The notes under the pieces were generated by a model. That model was not told the DNA's origin, searched no databases, and worked only from the letters and a program-made list of their open reading frames with translations. From NCBI RefSeq assembly GCF_002891295.1, contig NZ_LGUI01000014.1, positions 147,095 to 211,094 on the forward strand: 64,000 bases of DNA, written 5' to 3'. Made by a program: the position numbers and the translations under genes. This document shows positions 1 through 8,298 of the stretch, piece after piece. How positions within the stretch are numbered: the first letter of the stretch is position 1; every line of letters begins with the position of its first letter. The DNA is from Streptomyces eurocidicus (lineage in GTDB: Bacteria > Actinomycetota > Actinomycetes > Streptomycetales > Streptomycetaceae).

Positions 1-144
1 TCGGACACGGTCTGCACCAAGGAGTGGAACCCGACCGTCGTGACCGCCGAGGGCGTCTGGGACGGACGCCGGATCAGCTACGAGCACACGTTCGCCAACC
101 CCTGCATGGCCAAGGCCGGCAAGGGCCTGGTCTTCGAATTCTGA
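1..144 (+). CDS. SSI-family subtilisin inhibitor, C-terminal part (truncated by window edge)
   Basis: Only the last 47 codons are present, read in the frame starting at base 1 and ending in TGA. The peptide has the C-terminal signature of the Streptomyces subtilisin inhibitor family: a [22 protein letters not shown] strand, a cysteine (NPC) about ten residues later, and a terminal VFEF like the SSI family's xVFAF end. SSI proteins are small secreted dimeric inhibitors of subtilisin-like and trypsin-like proteases. The first visible cysteine (DTVC) would be the reactive-site disulphide half. The next gene, convergent, encodes a secreted streptogrisin-like protease, a possible target. The start, signal peptide and reactive-site residues lie outside the window. 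Confidence 0.85.
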
Positions 145-190
145 GGCGGATTCGAGGAACGGGCACCGGGCCCCAGGGCCCGGGCGTGAA

Positions 191-229
191 GCGGCCCCCG
201 GACACCGTGGAGGTGTGTCCGGGGGCCGC
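191..229. terminator. Bidirectional hairpin terminator between inhibitor and protease genes
   Basis: A perfect 15-bp inverted repeat (191-205 with 215-229) around a 9-nt loop lies between the stop codons of two convergent genes. It has no long T tract, as is usual for Streptomyces. Confidence 0.7.
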
Positions 230-247
230 CCCGTCCCCGGGGCGCCG

Positions 248-1165
248 TCAGGAACGGCCGAGCTCCGCACCGTAGACGGCGAGGGCCTCCTTCACCGGCT
301 GGAAGAAGGTGGTACCGCCCGCGGCGCAGTCACCGCTGCCGCCGGAGAGGAGCCCCAGCGCGTCGGTGCCGGAGAAGAAGGGGCCGCCGCTGTCACCGGG
401 TTCGGCGCAGGCGTCGGTCTCGGTCAGGCCCATGACCCGGCCCTCCGGATAGTTGACGGTCACCCCGGTGCGCCGGACGACGCCGCTCCGCACCCCCGTG
501 GTGGAGCCGCTGCGCCGGACCGTTTCACCGACGGCCGCGTCACGGGCGCCGGTGATGGCCTGGGTGGTGCCGTCGTGGAGGTCCACGGCGCCCGGGTGGG
601 CGGCGGTGGAATCGGTGTACACCGCGAGGGCGTGGTCATGGGCGGGGAAGACCGAGCTCTCGGTCCTCGCGAACGACGGGCCGCCCTGGGTGGCGGACCA
701 GGTCGGCACGGCGTTGCCGCAGTGCCCGGCGGTGAGGAAGCCGGCCGGCTTCCCGGGCCGCGTGACGTTGAAGCCGAGCGAACACCGGGTGCCGGCGCCC
801 TGGACGCCTTCACCGCCGTCGAGGAACCGGGTGAGCCTCGCCGCGCTTCTCCTCAGCACCACCTTGCCGCCGTGCCGCCCGGCGACCCGTTCGAGGCGCG
901 CCAGCTTCGCGCCCCTGACCGTGGGGTCGGCGGTGACGACGACCCGGCCGACTCTGGGGTCCACCCCCCATGTGGTACCGGGGATCCGCTCACCGGCGTC
1001 CAGCTCGGCCTGGCTGGCGGCGAGTTCGGACCGCGAGAACTTCATCGCACCGGTTTCCCCGGCCGTCGACGCGTCGGCGTCCTGCGGACTGAGGGTCACG
1101 GCCGCGAACGCGGCGACCGCCACGGCGGCCAGCAGGGTGCGCAAGGGCGTCCAGGATCGCTTCAA
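248..1165 (-). CDS. Secreted streptogrisin-like serine protease (S1 family)
   Basis: Chymotrypsin-fold secreted protease made as a pre-pro-enzyme of 305 residues. I chose a TTG start because GGAGG lies 7 nt upstream and the next residues (KRSW then a hydrophobic run ending near ADA) form a signal peptide; the open frame extends 33 codons further without an SD. An alpha-lytic-type pro-region follows (about residues 35-115, with TTWGVDP and VVVTADPTV), then the mature domain. The triad is visible as His148 (TAGHC), Asp177 (HDHALAV) and Ser259 (GDSGGPFF). Cysteine pairs match streptogrisins. It differs from the paralogue 1.4 kb away, which is closer to streptogrisin B. It is convergent with an SSI-type inhibitor gene. 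Substrate specificity cannot be read with certainty. Confidence 0.9.
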   Translation of the reverse strand: MKRSWTPLRTLLAAVAVAAFAAVTLSPQDADASTAGETGAMKFSRSELAASQAELDAGERIPGTTWGVDPRVGRVVVTADPTVRGAKLARLERVAGRHGGKVVLRRSAARLTRFLDGGEGVQGAGTRCSLGFNVTRPGKPAGFLTAGHCGNAVPTWSATQGGPSFARTESSVFPAHDHALAVYTDSTAAHPGAVDLHDGTTQAITGARDAAVGETVRRSGSTTGVRSGVVRRTGVTVNYPEGRVMGLTETDACAEPGDSGGPFFSGTDALGLLSGGSGDCAAGGTTFFQPVKEALAVYGAELGRS

Positions 1166-1511
1166 CTCGACACCTCCAGTGGGGGCGCGGGCCCGGCAGT
1201 GGGGTACCGGGAACCCGGAGGACACGGCAGCGACGCGCCCTGGCTTTACGGAAGGCGCGTCCATGCCAAGTTGCGCGTCGATTGTCCCGGGGCCGGGAGG
1301 GCGCGTACAAGGCGGACTCCCGGTTGCGCGCGCACGCCGACGCGCGCCCGGGGCGTATTGGCCGGGCCCCCTTTTCCCGCGCTACCGCGCGGTGTCCTCA
1401 AACGCCGGACGGGCTGAAAATCAGCCCGTCCGGCGTTTGAGGACCGGGGTCCGGGGCGGAGCCCCGTTCGGGAAGGGGCGGGTAGGGGAAAAAGCCCCCG
1501 CCCGGACGCCC
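1166..1511. repeat. Gene-free stretch with intergenic mosaic repeat copy 1
   Basis: The part next to the protease start (1166-1360) is its leader and promoter region; I see no clear promoter boxes. From about 1370 to 1502 lies a copy of the dispersed repeat: a GCTACCGCGCGGTGTCCTC module, a 23-bp perfect hairpin (1395-1417 with 1421-1443, loop AAA), then a GGGGCGGAGCCCCG module and a GGGAAGGGGCGGGTAGGGGA module. It directly follows the slipin stop codon and could act as that gene's terminator. Confidence 0.75.
1395..1443. terminator. Long perfect hairpin within repeat copy 1
   Basis: A 23-bp perfect stem with a 3-nt AAA loop (TCCTCAAACGCCGGACGGGC arm). It lies 69 bp beyond the slipin stop codon and is a probable factor-independent terminator for the minus strand. 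Confidence 0.65.
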
Positions 1512-2396
1512 CTACGCCGCGCCACCTTCCCGCCGCTCCGACTCGGCAGCCGGCGCCGACTCGACGACGGGCTCGACGACAGCGGCCGGCCCAGCGGCCG
1601 CACCCGGCTCCGCAACCGGGGCCGGTGCACCAGACACCGACCCCGCCCGCTCCAGGAACCGCAACAGCTCCACCGGAAACGGCAACACCAACGTGGAGTT
1701 CTTCTCCGCCGCCACCGCCACGATCGTCTGCAGCAACCGGAGTTGCAACGCGGACGGCTGCTCGGACATCGTCGCCGCCGCCTCCGCCAGCTTCTTCGAG
1801 GCCAGCAGCTCCGCGTCCGCGTTGATCACGCGGGCCCGCCTCTCCCGCTCGGCCTCCGCCTGCCGGGACATCGAGCGCTTCATCGTCTCGGGCAGCGAGA
1901 CGTCCTTGATCTCGACCCGGTCGATCTGCACGCCCCAGCCGATGGCGGGGCTGTCGAGCATCAGCTCCAGGCCCTGGTTGAGCTTCTCGCGGTTGGAGAG
2001 GAGGTCGTCGAGGTCGCTCTTGCCGATGATGGAGCGCAGCGAGGTCTGGGCCATCTGCGAGACCGCGAAGCGGTAGTCCTCGACGGCGATCACGGCCTCG
2101 GCCGGGTTGACGACCTTGAAGTAGACGACCGCGTCGACCCGCACGGTCACATTGTCGCGGGTGATGCCCTCCTGGGCGGGAACGGGCATCGTGACGATCT
2201 GCATATTGACCTTGCGCAGCCGGTCCACGCCCGGGATGACCATGGTGAATCCCGGCCCGCGGACCTCGTCACGGAGCCGGCCGAGCCGGAGGACGACGCC
2301 ACGCTCGTACTGTTTGACCACACGGGCGCCCGCCATCGCGTACGCCACGCCCGCGGACGCGGCGCCCACTGCCGCCAGCACCAGTTCCTCGACCAT
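1512..2396 (-). CDS. Slipin/stomatin-like SPFH (band 7) membrane protein
   Basis: A 294-residue SPFH-domain protein. One N-terminal hydrophobic segment (VLAAVGAASAGVAYAMAG, residues 6-23) anchors it, followed by the band-7 domain with ERGVVLRLGR, GPGF and IPGVDRLRKV and the slipin-type repeats DAVVYFKV and VQIDRVEIKDV. A helical coiled region (SRQAEAERERRARVI and neighbours) follows, then an Ala/Pro/Glu-rich tail of about 45 residues. Such proteins form ring-like oligomers in the inner membrane and are linked to membrane microdomains and quality control. No NfeD partner, the usual neighbour of slipins, is visible. It lies downstream of the streptogrisin gene with a 176-bp gap containing a hairpin, so it is probably transcribed separately. 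Confidence 0.9.
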   Translation of the reverse strand: MVEELVLAAVGAASAGVAYAMAGARVVKQYERGVVLRLGRLRDEVRGPGFTMVIPGVDRLRKVNMQIVTMPVPAQEGITRDNVTVRVDAVVYFKVVNPAEAVIAVEDYRFAVSQMAQTSLRSIIGKSDLDDLLSNREKLNQGLELMLDSPAIGWGVQIDRVEIKDVSLPETMKRSMSRQAEAERERRARVINADAELLASKKLAEAAATMSEQPSALQLRLLQTIVAVAAEKNSTLVLPFPVELLRFLERAGSVSGAPAPVAEPGAAAGPAAVVEPVVESAPAAESERREGGAA

Positions 2397-2462
2397 GGCA
2401 CGGCCCCCTGCCCTGCACGTCAGGTGTCATATTCCACGGTATGCCCGTACTGGGCGGGGGTC

Positions 2463-2493
2463 GAGCCCCCGGCCCTGGCCGGACCGGGGGCTC
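2463..2493 (-). terminator. Hairpin terminator after the second protease gene
   Basis: The inverted repeat GAGCCCCCGG / CCGGGGGCTC with an 11-nt loop lies 80-110 bp downstream of the protease stop and before the slipin start. Confidence 0.5.
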
Positions 2494-2572
2494 CTGTGCT
2501 GCTGGCCGCAAGGCTTGGGGAAGGGGTCGTGCTCGCTCGCGGTCAGGGGTTTCGGGCGGGCCGGGTGCGGGG

Positions 2573-3496
2573 TCAGAAGACGCTCACCCCGTAGGCCCGT
2601 AGTGCGGGGCCGACCGGCTGGAAGAAGGTCGTCCCGCCGGAGGTGCAGTTGCCGCTGCCGCCGGAGGTCAGGCCCAGGGCGGTGGAACCGGCGAAGAGGG
2701 CGCCGCCGCTGTCGCCGGGCTCGGCGCACACCGTGGTCTTGATCAGGCCGCGCACGACCTGCCCGCTGCCGTAGTTGACGGTGGCGTTCAGGCCGGTGAC
2801 CTTGCCGTCGTGCACCCGGGTCGTGGAGCCGCTGCGCCGTACGGACTGCCCGACGGTCGCCTCGCCGGCGGCGGTGATGCGCTGGGTGCCGCCGTTGTAG
2901 AGGTCGACCTCGCCGGGGTGCGGGATGGAGGTGTTGGTGTACTGCACGATGCCGTAGTCGTTGCCCGGGAAGCTGGTCCCGGTCGTGGGGCCGATGCTCG
3001 TGGTGTGGCTGGAGTTGGTGTAGTAGGCGGGCTTGCCCTCGGTGCAGTGGCCGGCGGTCAGGAAGTAGTAGGTGTTGCCCTTGCGCACGTTGAACCCGAC
3101 GGAGCAGCGCCAGGTGGGCGCGTAGACCGCGTCGCCGCCGGCGAGGAGCTTCCGGAGGGTGCCGGGGGTGCGCTCGACGCGTATCGCGTCCGCGTTCGGC
3201 CCGGCCGCCTGTCTGATCCTGGCTATCCCGGCGGCGGAGACGGACGAGTCGGCGGTGACGACGAGGTCGCCGGTGGCCTGGTCGACGACCCAGGCGGTGC
3301 CCGCGACGTCCGCCGACAGCACGGCGGCGCTCGCGGCGGCGAGGGCGGCGGCGGAGTGCGCGGAGCCGTCGGATCCGGGCTGGGCGTGGGCGGTGGTGGC
3401 GACCAGGGCGGACGCGGTGACGAGGCCGGCGGCCAAAGCGGCGATTCCGGTTCGTCTCGCGGTGCGGCGGTGGGGTGTGGTGCGCTTCGTCCTCAC
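2573..3496 (-). CDS. Streptogrisin B/D-like secreted serine protease
   Basis: Secreted chymotrypsin-like protease of 307 residues. The GTG start has GGGAGG 6 nt upstream and opens a twin-basic signal peptide (RTKRTTPHRRTARR, then a hydrophobic run, cleavage near AHA). A pro-region of about 78 residues precedes the mature domain, which starts near LAGGDAVYAP and closely matches streptogrisin B (FNVRKGNTYYFLTAGHC, SFPGNDYGIV, CAEPGDSGG, SGGSGNCTSGGTTFFQPV, AYGVSVF). The triad is His150, Asp180 and Ser263. Oddity: the residue after GDSGG is Ala, where most streptogrisins have Pro. The first protease and an SSI-type inhibitor lie within 3.5 kb, making a small extracellular proteolysis cluster. 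Confidence 0.92.
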   Translation of the reverse strand: MRTKRTTPHRRTARRTGIAALAAGLVTASALVATTAHAQPGSDGSAHSAAALAAASAAVLSADVAGTAWVVDQATGDLVVTADSSVSAAGIARIRQAAGPNADAIRVERTPGTLRKLLAGGDAVYAPTWRCSVGFNVRKGNTYYFLTAGHCTEGKPAYYTNSSHTTSIGPTTGTSFPGNDYGIVQYTNTSIPHPGEVDLYNGGTQRITAAGEATVGQSVRRSGSTTRVHDGKVTGLNATVNYGSGQVVRGLIKTTVCAEPGDSGGALFAGSTALGLTSGGSGNCTSGGTTFFQPVGPALRAYGVSVF

Positions 3497-3756
3497 GTAG
3501 TGCCTCCCGAGTGGGGTCGGGGGTCCGCGGGTGGGGTGCGGGCGCGGGCCCGGTGAGGCGCGGCCGCATGGGCACACCGGGTTCCGCTTCGCCGTGCCCC
3601 TGTCAAGCGCGCTGTTCGGGAGTATTCGGGCCCGGCGCACCACGGCGCAAGAGCATCTTTCGGACTCGCCCCGGAATCGCCCCCCTCCGGGGTGGGGAAG
3701 GTGACCGGGCGGGGCCCGCCCGGTCCCGCCCGGGGGTCCGGCTTCCGGCGGCCCGG

Positions 3757-4560
3757 CTACAGAACGGCCCGCTCCCCCGCCGCCACCTCCGCCGTCAGCG
3801 TGTTGCCCGGCGGGGGGAACGGGCAGATGAACGCGTCGGCGAAGGCGCAGGGCGGCAGCACCGCGCGGTTGAAGTCGACGGTCACCCGGCCGTCCGGCGC
3901 GGGCGGCGGGGTGTGGAGGAAGCGGAAGCGGTAGCCGGACCGGCCGCTGGTGCCGTCGGCGAACACCGCCCACAGCCCGCCGCCCGGCTCGGCCGCGACG
4001 CGCAGCGTGCGCTCCTCGCCGTCGACGTCGAAGGCCAGCTCGCCGGAGAGGCCGAGGCCGCGCTCGCGCCCGTCGGCGTTCTCGACCGTGATCCGGCGGT
4101 CGCGCCCGTACGGCCGGTAGCGGCCCGGCAGCGACCAGCGCGGGTCGTGGTCGAAGACGCCGATGCCGGTGAACTCCCGGCGGGCGGCGGACTCCGGGTC
4201 GTAGACGCGGAGGGCCCACAGGTCCTCGCGGCACATGACGAGCAGCCTGCGCGTGCCGTGCGCGACCCGGGCCGCGGCCGGGCCGCCGTCGGCGGTGAGG
4301 CGGTACTCCCCCTCGGCGGGGCGGCCGTCGACGGTCAGCCCGTCCTCGGCGGCGGCGGTCAGGAGCACGCCGTCGCCGGTCCGGGTCCAGTGTCCCGGCA
4401 CCGCCTCCCCGCGGTCGCCGGGGAAGGCCGGAATTCGACCGTCGGCGAGATCGGCGAGCCAGAAGGTGCCGGTGAGCGAGAGCGGGCCGTACGGCGCGGC
4501 GACGGCCTCGGTGCGCTCCTCGTGCCACGCCTTCCACTGCTGTTGTGCGTCGGTGGTCAT
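3757..4560 (-). CDS. DUF1684 family protein
   Basis: A 267-residue protein with the DUF1684 signature near the C-terminus: a VTVDFNRAVLPPCAF stretch followed by CPFPPPGNTL and the ending AGE. The N-terminal half has WKAWHEERTEAVAAPYGPLS, typical of the family. No signal peptide or membrane segment, so probably cytoplasmic; the function is unknown. I chose the ATG with AAAGG 9 nt upstream; a TTG three codons earlier overlaps the preceding stop. The upstream LLM monooxygenase gene ends 5 bp before this ATG, so the two are very likely translationally coupled and share a pathway. Confidence 0.85.
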   Translation of the reverse strand: MTTDAQQQWKAWHEERTEAVAAPYGPLSLTGTFWLADLADGRIPAFPGDRGEAVPGHWTRTGDGVLLTAAAEDGLTVDGRPAEGEYRLTADGGPAAARVAHGTRRLLVMCREDLWALRVYDPESAARREFTGIGVFDHDPRWSLPGRYRPYGRDRRITVENADGRERGLGLSGELAFDVDGEERTLRVAAEPGGGLWAVFADGTSGRSGYRFRFLHTPPPAPDGRVTVDFNRAVLPPCAFADAFICPFPPPGNTLTAEVAAGERAVL

Positions 4561-4565
4561 ACGGG

Positions 4566-5894
4566 TCAACCTTTCACATGGTCAGGCTGCCGGGCGGCGG
4601 GGAGGCCGAGGTGTTCGCGGAGGGTCGTGCCCGTGTACTCCGTACGGAACGCGCCACGTTCCTGGAGCAGGGGTACGACCCGGTCGACGAAGTCGTCGAG
4701 CCCGCCGGGGGTGAGGTGCGGGACGAGGATGAAGCCGTCGGCCGCGCCCTTCGCCACGAACTCCGCCATCTCCGCGGCGACGGCCCCGGGGGTGCCGATG
4801 AAGGACTGCCGGCCGGACGTCTCGATGACGGTCTGCCGGATGGAGAGGCCCTTGGCCTCCGCGAGGGCGCGCCACCGGGCGGCCACGGCGAGCGGGTCGG
4901 CGACCCTGACCCGGCCGTGCGCCACGTCCCCGGCCGGGTCGGGGTCGATGTCGGGCAGCGGTCCGTCCGGGTCGTAGGCCGAGAGGTCGCGGCCCCAGAC
5001 CTGTTCCAGGGTGAGCAGGGCGGTCTGCGGTGACACCTGCTGCCGACGGATCTCCGCGGCCTTCTCCTGGGCCTCGGCGGCGGTGTCGCCGAGCACGACG
5101 GTGACCCCGGGCATGATCTTCAGGTCCTCCGGGCGGCGGCCGTACGCGCCGAGCCGGCGTTTGACGTCGGCGTGGAAGGCGCGGCCGGCGTCGAGGCCGC
5201 CGTGCCGGCTGAAGACGACGTCCGCGGCGGAGGCCGCGAACTCCCGGCCCTCGGCGGAGTCGCCGGCCTGGATGATGACGGGGTGGCCCTGTGGGGGACG
5301 CGCCACGTCGAAGGTGCCGGAGATGTCGAAGTGCCGCCCGTGGTGGGCGAAGGGGCGCGGGGCGCCCGCCGGCCAGGAGTCCCACAGTTCCCGGGCGGTG
5401 GCGACGGACTCGGCGGCGCGGGTGTACCTGTCGGCCCGGTCGAGGAAGCCGCCGCGCCGGAAGTTCTCGCCGGTGAAGGCGTCGGAGGAGGTGACGACGT
5501 TCCAGGCCGCGCGGCCGCCGCTGAGGTGGTCCAGGGAGGCGAGCCGGCGGGCGAGCTCGTAGGGCTCGTTGAAGGTGGCGTTGACGGTGGCGGCGAGGCC
5601 GAGCCGGTCGGTGACGGCGGCGAGCGCGCTGAGCAGGGTGAGGGACTCGGGGCGGCCCACGACGTCGAGGTCGTGGACGCGGCCGTGGTGCTCGCGCAGC
5701 CGCAGTCCTTCGGCGAGGAAGAAGAAGTCGAACAGGCCGCGTTCGGCGGTGCGGGCGAGATGGACGAAGGAGGAGAAGTCGATCTGGCTGCCGGAGCGGG
5801 GGTCGGCCCAGACGGTGGTGTTGTTGACGCCCGGGAAGTGGGCGGCCAGATGGATCCGCTTGCGGCCCCGGTGGGCGCCGTGGTCGTGGGTCAT
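4566..5894 (-). CDS. LLM-class FMN-dependent monooxygenase (NtaA/SnaA/DszA type)
   Basis: A 442-residue flavin monooxygenase of the NtaA/SnaA/DszA/DmoA branch of the bacterial luciferase superfamily. Features: IHLAAHFPGVNNTTVWADP at the N-terminus, FFFLAEGLRL, the ATVNATFNEPYELARRLASL strand and SGGRAAWNVVTS, all diagnostic of this branch. These enzymes use reduced FMN from a partner reductase and O2 to cleave C-S, C-N or ether-type bonds of small organic compounds. The ATG overlaps the previous gene's TGA (ATGA), indicating coupling. With the second LLM gene and DUF1684 it forms a catabolic or sulfur-scavenging operon; the substrate cannot be told. No flavin reductase gene is adjacent. Confidence 0.9.
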   Translation of the reverse strand: MTHDHGAHRGRKRIHLAAHFPGVNNTTVWADPRSGSQIDFSSFVHLARTAERGLFDFFFLAEGLRLREHHGRVHDLDVVGRPESLTLLSALAAVTDRLGLAATVNATFNEPYELARRLASLDHLSGGRAAWNVVTSSDAFTGENFRRGGFLDRADRYTRAAESVATARELWDSWPAGAPRPFAHHGRHFDISGTFDVARPPQGHPVIIQAGDSAEGREFAASAADVVFSRHGGLDAGRAFHADVKRRLGAYGRRPEDLKIMPGVTVVLGDTAAEAQEKAAEIRRQQVSPQTALLTLEQVWGRDLSAYDPDGPLPDIDPDPAGDVAHGRVRVADPLAVAARWRALAEAKGLSIRQTVIETSGRQSFIGTPGAVAAEMAEFVAKGAADGFILVPHLTPGGLDDFVDRVVPLLQERGAFRTEYTGTTLREHLGLPAARQPDHVKG

Positions 5895-6927
5895 GCGGTC
5901 CCCCCGGCGAGTGCGCGTGCGTAGCGGTTGGCGGGGCGGGGCAGGCACAGGTGCTCGCGGAGCGTGCCGCCCGGGTAGAAGGAGCGCAGCAGGCCGCGGT
6001 GCTGGAGTACGGGCACGGTCCCGTCGACGAGGAGGGCGAGGTCCCGGTCGGGGTCCTCGGGCCGGAGGTGGAGGCCGTCGACGAGGCCGTCCGCGTACCA
6101 GGCGCCCGCCAGATCCGCGAGGGCGACGGCGTCGGCGGCCGCGTACAGCGCGACGGGCAGGGAGGCGACGACGAGGGGGAGCGGCTCGCCCCGGCCCGCG
6201 TCCCGGGCGCGGCGGCGCAGGTCGTCGCGGGCGGCGCGGAGCGCGCGGGTGGCGTCGCCGTGCCGGGGGACGCGCAGGAAGGCGAGGTCCGCGTGGGCGG
6301 CGGCGACCGCGCGGGGCAGCGGGTCGGTGGCGTCGACGGCGGTGACCGGGTGGCCCTGGGGCGGGCGGGGCACGATGGCGGGGCCGCGGACGGAGAAGCC
6401 GGTGCCCTCGAAGTCGACGTAGTGGAGCTTGTCGCGGTCGATGAAGCGTCCGGTGGCGGTGTCGCGTATCTCGGCGTCGTCCTCCCAGCTGTCCCAGAGC
6501 CGGGCGACGACGTCGGCGACCTCGCCGGCCTCGCGCCAGAGTTCGGCGGCGGGGGCGGCGGCGCGGCGGCCGAAGTGCCGGGCCGCGGCCTCGTCCGCCG
6601 AGACGTCCACGGTCCAGCCGGCCCGGCCGCGGCTCACCCAGTCCAGCGTCGAGACGGCGGAGGAGACGTGGAAGGGCTCGGTGTGGGTGGTGGTGACGGT
6701 CGGCACCAGGCCGATGCGCTCGGTGGCGGGGGCGATCCGGGCCAGGACGGCGAGGGCGTCCAGCCGGCTCACGCCCCGGCGGGGCGGCCCGAGGCTGTCG
6801 CCGAGGGTGACGAAGTCCAGCCTGCCGCGCTCGGCGAGGCGGGCGGCGCGCAGATAGGGCTCGGCTCCGTGACCGGCGATCCGGTCGAGGGCGACGGACA
6901 GGTGCAGGGGCGGGTGGGGGTGGGCAT
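5891..6927 (-). CDS. Second LLM-class flavin oxidoreductase, start out of frame
   Basis: Luciferase-like monooxygenase of about 345 residues, divergent from its neighbour. Visible features are HLSVALDR, RGRLDFVTLGDS, PTVTTTHTEPFHVS, RGRAGWTVDVSADEAA and the C-terminal GGTLREHLCLPRP that also ends the neighbouring LLM protein. The only ATG with a good SD (AAAGGA, 5 nt upstream) is at 6927 but is one base out of frame; one extra C in the C-rich first codons would give MPHPHPPLHLS and restore the frame. So either a base is missing from the assembly or the gene is translationally dead. The frame also stays open upstream through a 12-bp tandem repeat, with no SD. The stop overlaps the next gene's ATG. 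Confidence 0.75.
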
Positions 6928-7290
6928 GGAGGTCCTTTGCGGGGGGTGGGTACGGGGTTGGGTACGGGGTTGGGTACGGGGTTGGGTACGGGGTTGGGTA
7001 CGGGGCGCACGTGCGGGGGTGACGGGGTGGGGGGCGGTGCGCCTGCGGCGGGCCTTTCCCCGGCCCCGCCCCTTCCCGAACGGGGCTCCGCCCCGGGCCC
7101 CGGTCCTCAAACACCCCCAGCTACCGCTGGGGGTGCCCCCAGACGGGCTGGATCGGCACCCGGAAGCCGACATCGGACAGGCGCGAAATCCAGCCCGGCC
7201 GGCGTTTGAGGCCACCGCGCGTCAGCGCGGAACGGGGCCCGGGGCGCCGGCCCCGGTCACGGGAACGGGGCTGGCACGCCGCGAGTGCGG
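6928..7290. repeat. Gene-free stretch: 12-bp tandem repeat plus mosaic repeat copy 2
   Basis: Four full copies of TACGGGGTTGGG lie at 6951-6998, with a partial copy to 7005. From about 7045 to 7245 is a copy of the mosaic repeat in which an inner CCCCCAGCTACCGCTGGGGG hairpin interrupts the usual central hairpin. The stretch separates the damaged FAD/NAD(P)-binding gene from the LLM gene of the same operon, so it could attenuate downstream transcription. Confidence 0.75.
6951..7005. repeat. 12-bp tandem repeat (TACGGGGTTGGG), four full copies and a partial copy
   Basis: The copies are perfect and 5' of the second LLM gene. Read in the LLM frame they would encode YPTP units, but no start codon with an SD precedes them, so I take the block as leader DNA. 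Confidence 0.9.
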
Positions 7291-8213
7291 TCAGCCACCA
7301 GGCGCCGCCCGGACCGGCAAGGCGCGCAGCGCCAAGAGCGCCGCGCGCGCCGTGGCGTCGTTCTGGCGGAACGCGGGCGCGTTGGTGCCCGGTCTGGCGA
7401 AGGCTCCGGACGCGCGGGCGTCGGTGTGCGGGCCGAGGGCGAACAGGCGGGGGTGCGGGCGGCCGGTGGGGTCGAGGACGCGGCCGTCGTCGGGGTCGAC
7501 CGCGAGCAGCCCGGCGGGGGTGGCCCCGGCCTCGGCGCGCAGGGCGCGCAGCAACGGGTCGGCGGAGCGGTCGACCGTGGGCGCGGGCAGCCGGGCCTCG
7601 ACGAGGGCGGCGGCCTCGGTGTACCGCCCCGGGACGCTGGCGCTGTGCGCGCGGAACAGCCCGCGCTCGTGGTCGGCGGTCACGGTCATGTCGGCGCCGA
7701 CGAAGCGCACCACGCCGGCCCGGGAGAGCGCGAGGAGCCGACGCAGCCGGGGGCCGGGCGGCCCGGAGGCCAGGTAGCTGAAGAAGCCGTGCCACCAGGG
7801 GCCCACGTCGCCGAGCCGGGCGAGCTGCCCGTGGACGGAGAGCAGGCCGAGGAAGACGGCGAGGTCAGGGCTGTGCCGGCGGTCGTGGCGGCGGGCGAGG
7901 TCGGCCTCGACATGGGCGCGCAGCCCGTCCTGGAGCGACTCCTGGTCGGGGAAGCGCCGTCCGGCCAGGGGTCGACGAGGTGGAGGTCGAGGCGCCGGCC
8001 CGCGAGGATCTCGGGGGCGTTGGCGGCGAGGCGTTCGACGATGCCGGTGCCCCGGGGACCGGCGCCGATGACGACGAGCGACGGGACGGGGGCCGGGGCG
8101 GGCGGTGAGCCGTCCCGGCCCCGGCCGATGGGACTCGCGGGGCCGGGGCCGACGGGCGACGGGGAGGCGGGGGATGCGGGAGGGGCGGACGGCGCCGCCG
8201 GGTGCGCGGACAT
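7291..8213 (-). pseudogene. FAD/NAD(P)-binding protein, internally deleted and frameshifted
   Basis: The start frame gives a Pro/Ala-rich leader then a Rossmann motif (SLVVIGAGPRGTGIVERLA and DLHLVDPWP). At about 7965-7985 the coding signal moves to another frame, where the C-terminal part of the same family follows (QESLQDGLRAHVEADLARRH, GPWWHGFFSYLASGPPGPRL, FALGPHTDARASGAFARPGT, NAPAFRQNDA). From memory, intact FAD-NAD(P)-binding family members are about 600 residues, so the roughly 300-residue centre is missing. The junction sits at a GACCCCTGG sequence that reads both as VDPW and as the start of a PLAG motif, suggesting deletion at microhomology. Probably a non-functional first gene of the LLM operon; the start has GGAG upstream. 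Confidence 0.75.
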
Positions 8214-8298
8214 GCGAAGGCTCCGTGGATGCGGGATCGAACACGGGAGTTGACGCCTTCACACCCGGACCGCGCCCCTCAGCACGGCCGGACCCCGA

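Noticed and set aside
6951..7114. N-terminal YPTP-repeat extension of the second LLM protein
   Set aside because: The frame is open but the only upstream start (GTG at 7114) sits in the mosaic repeat without an SD.
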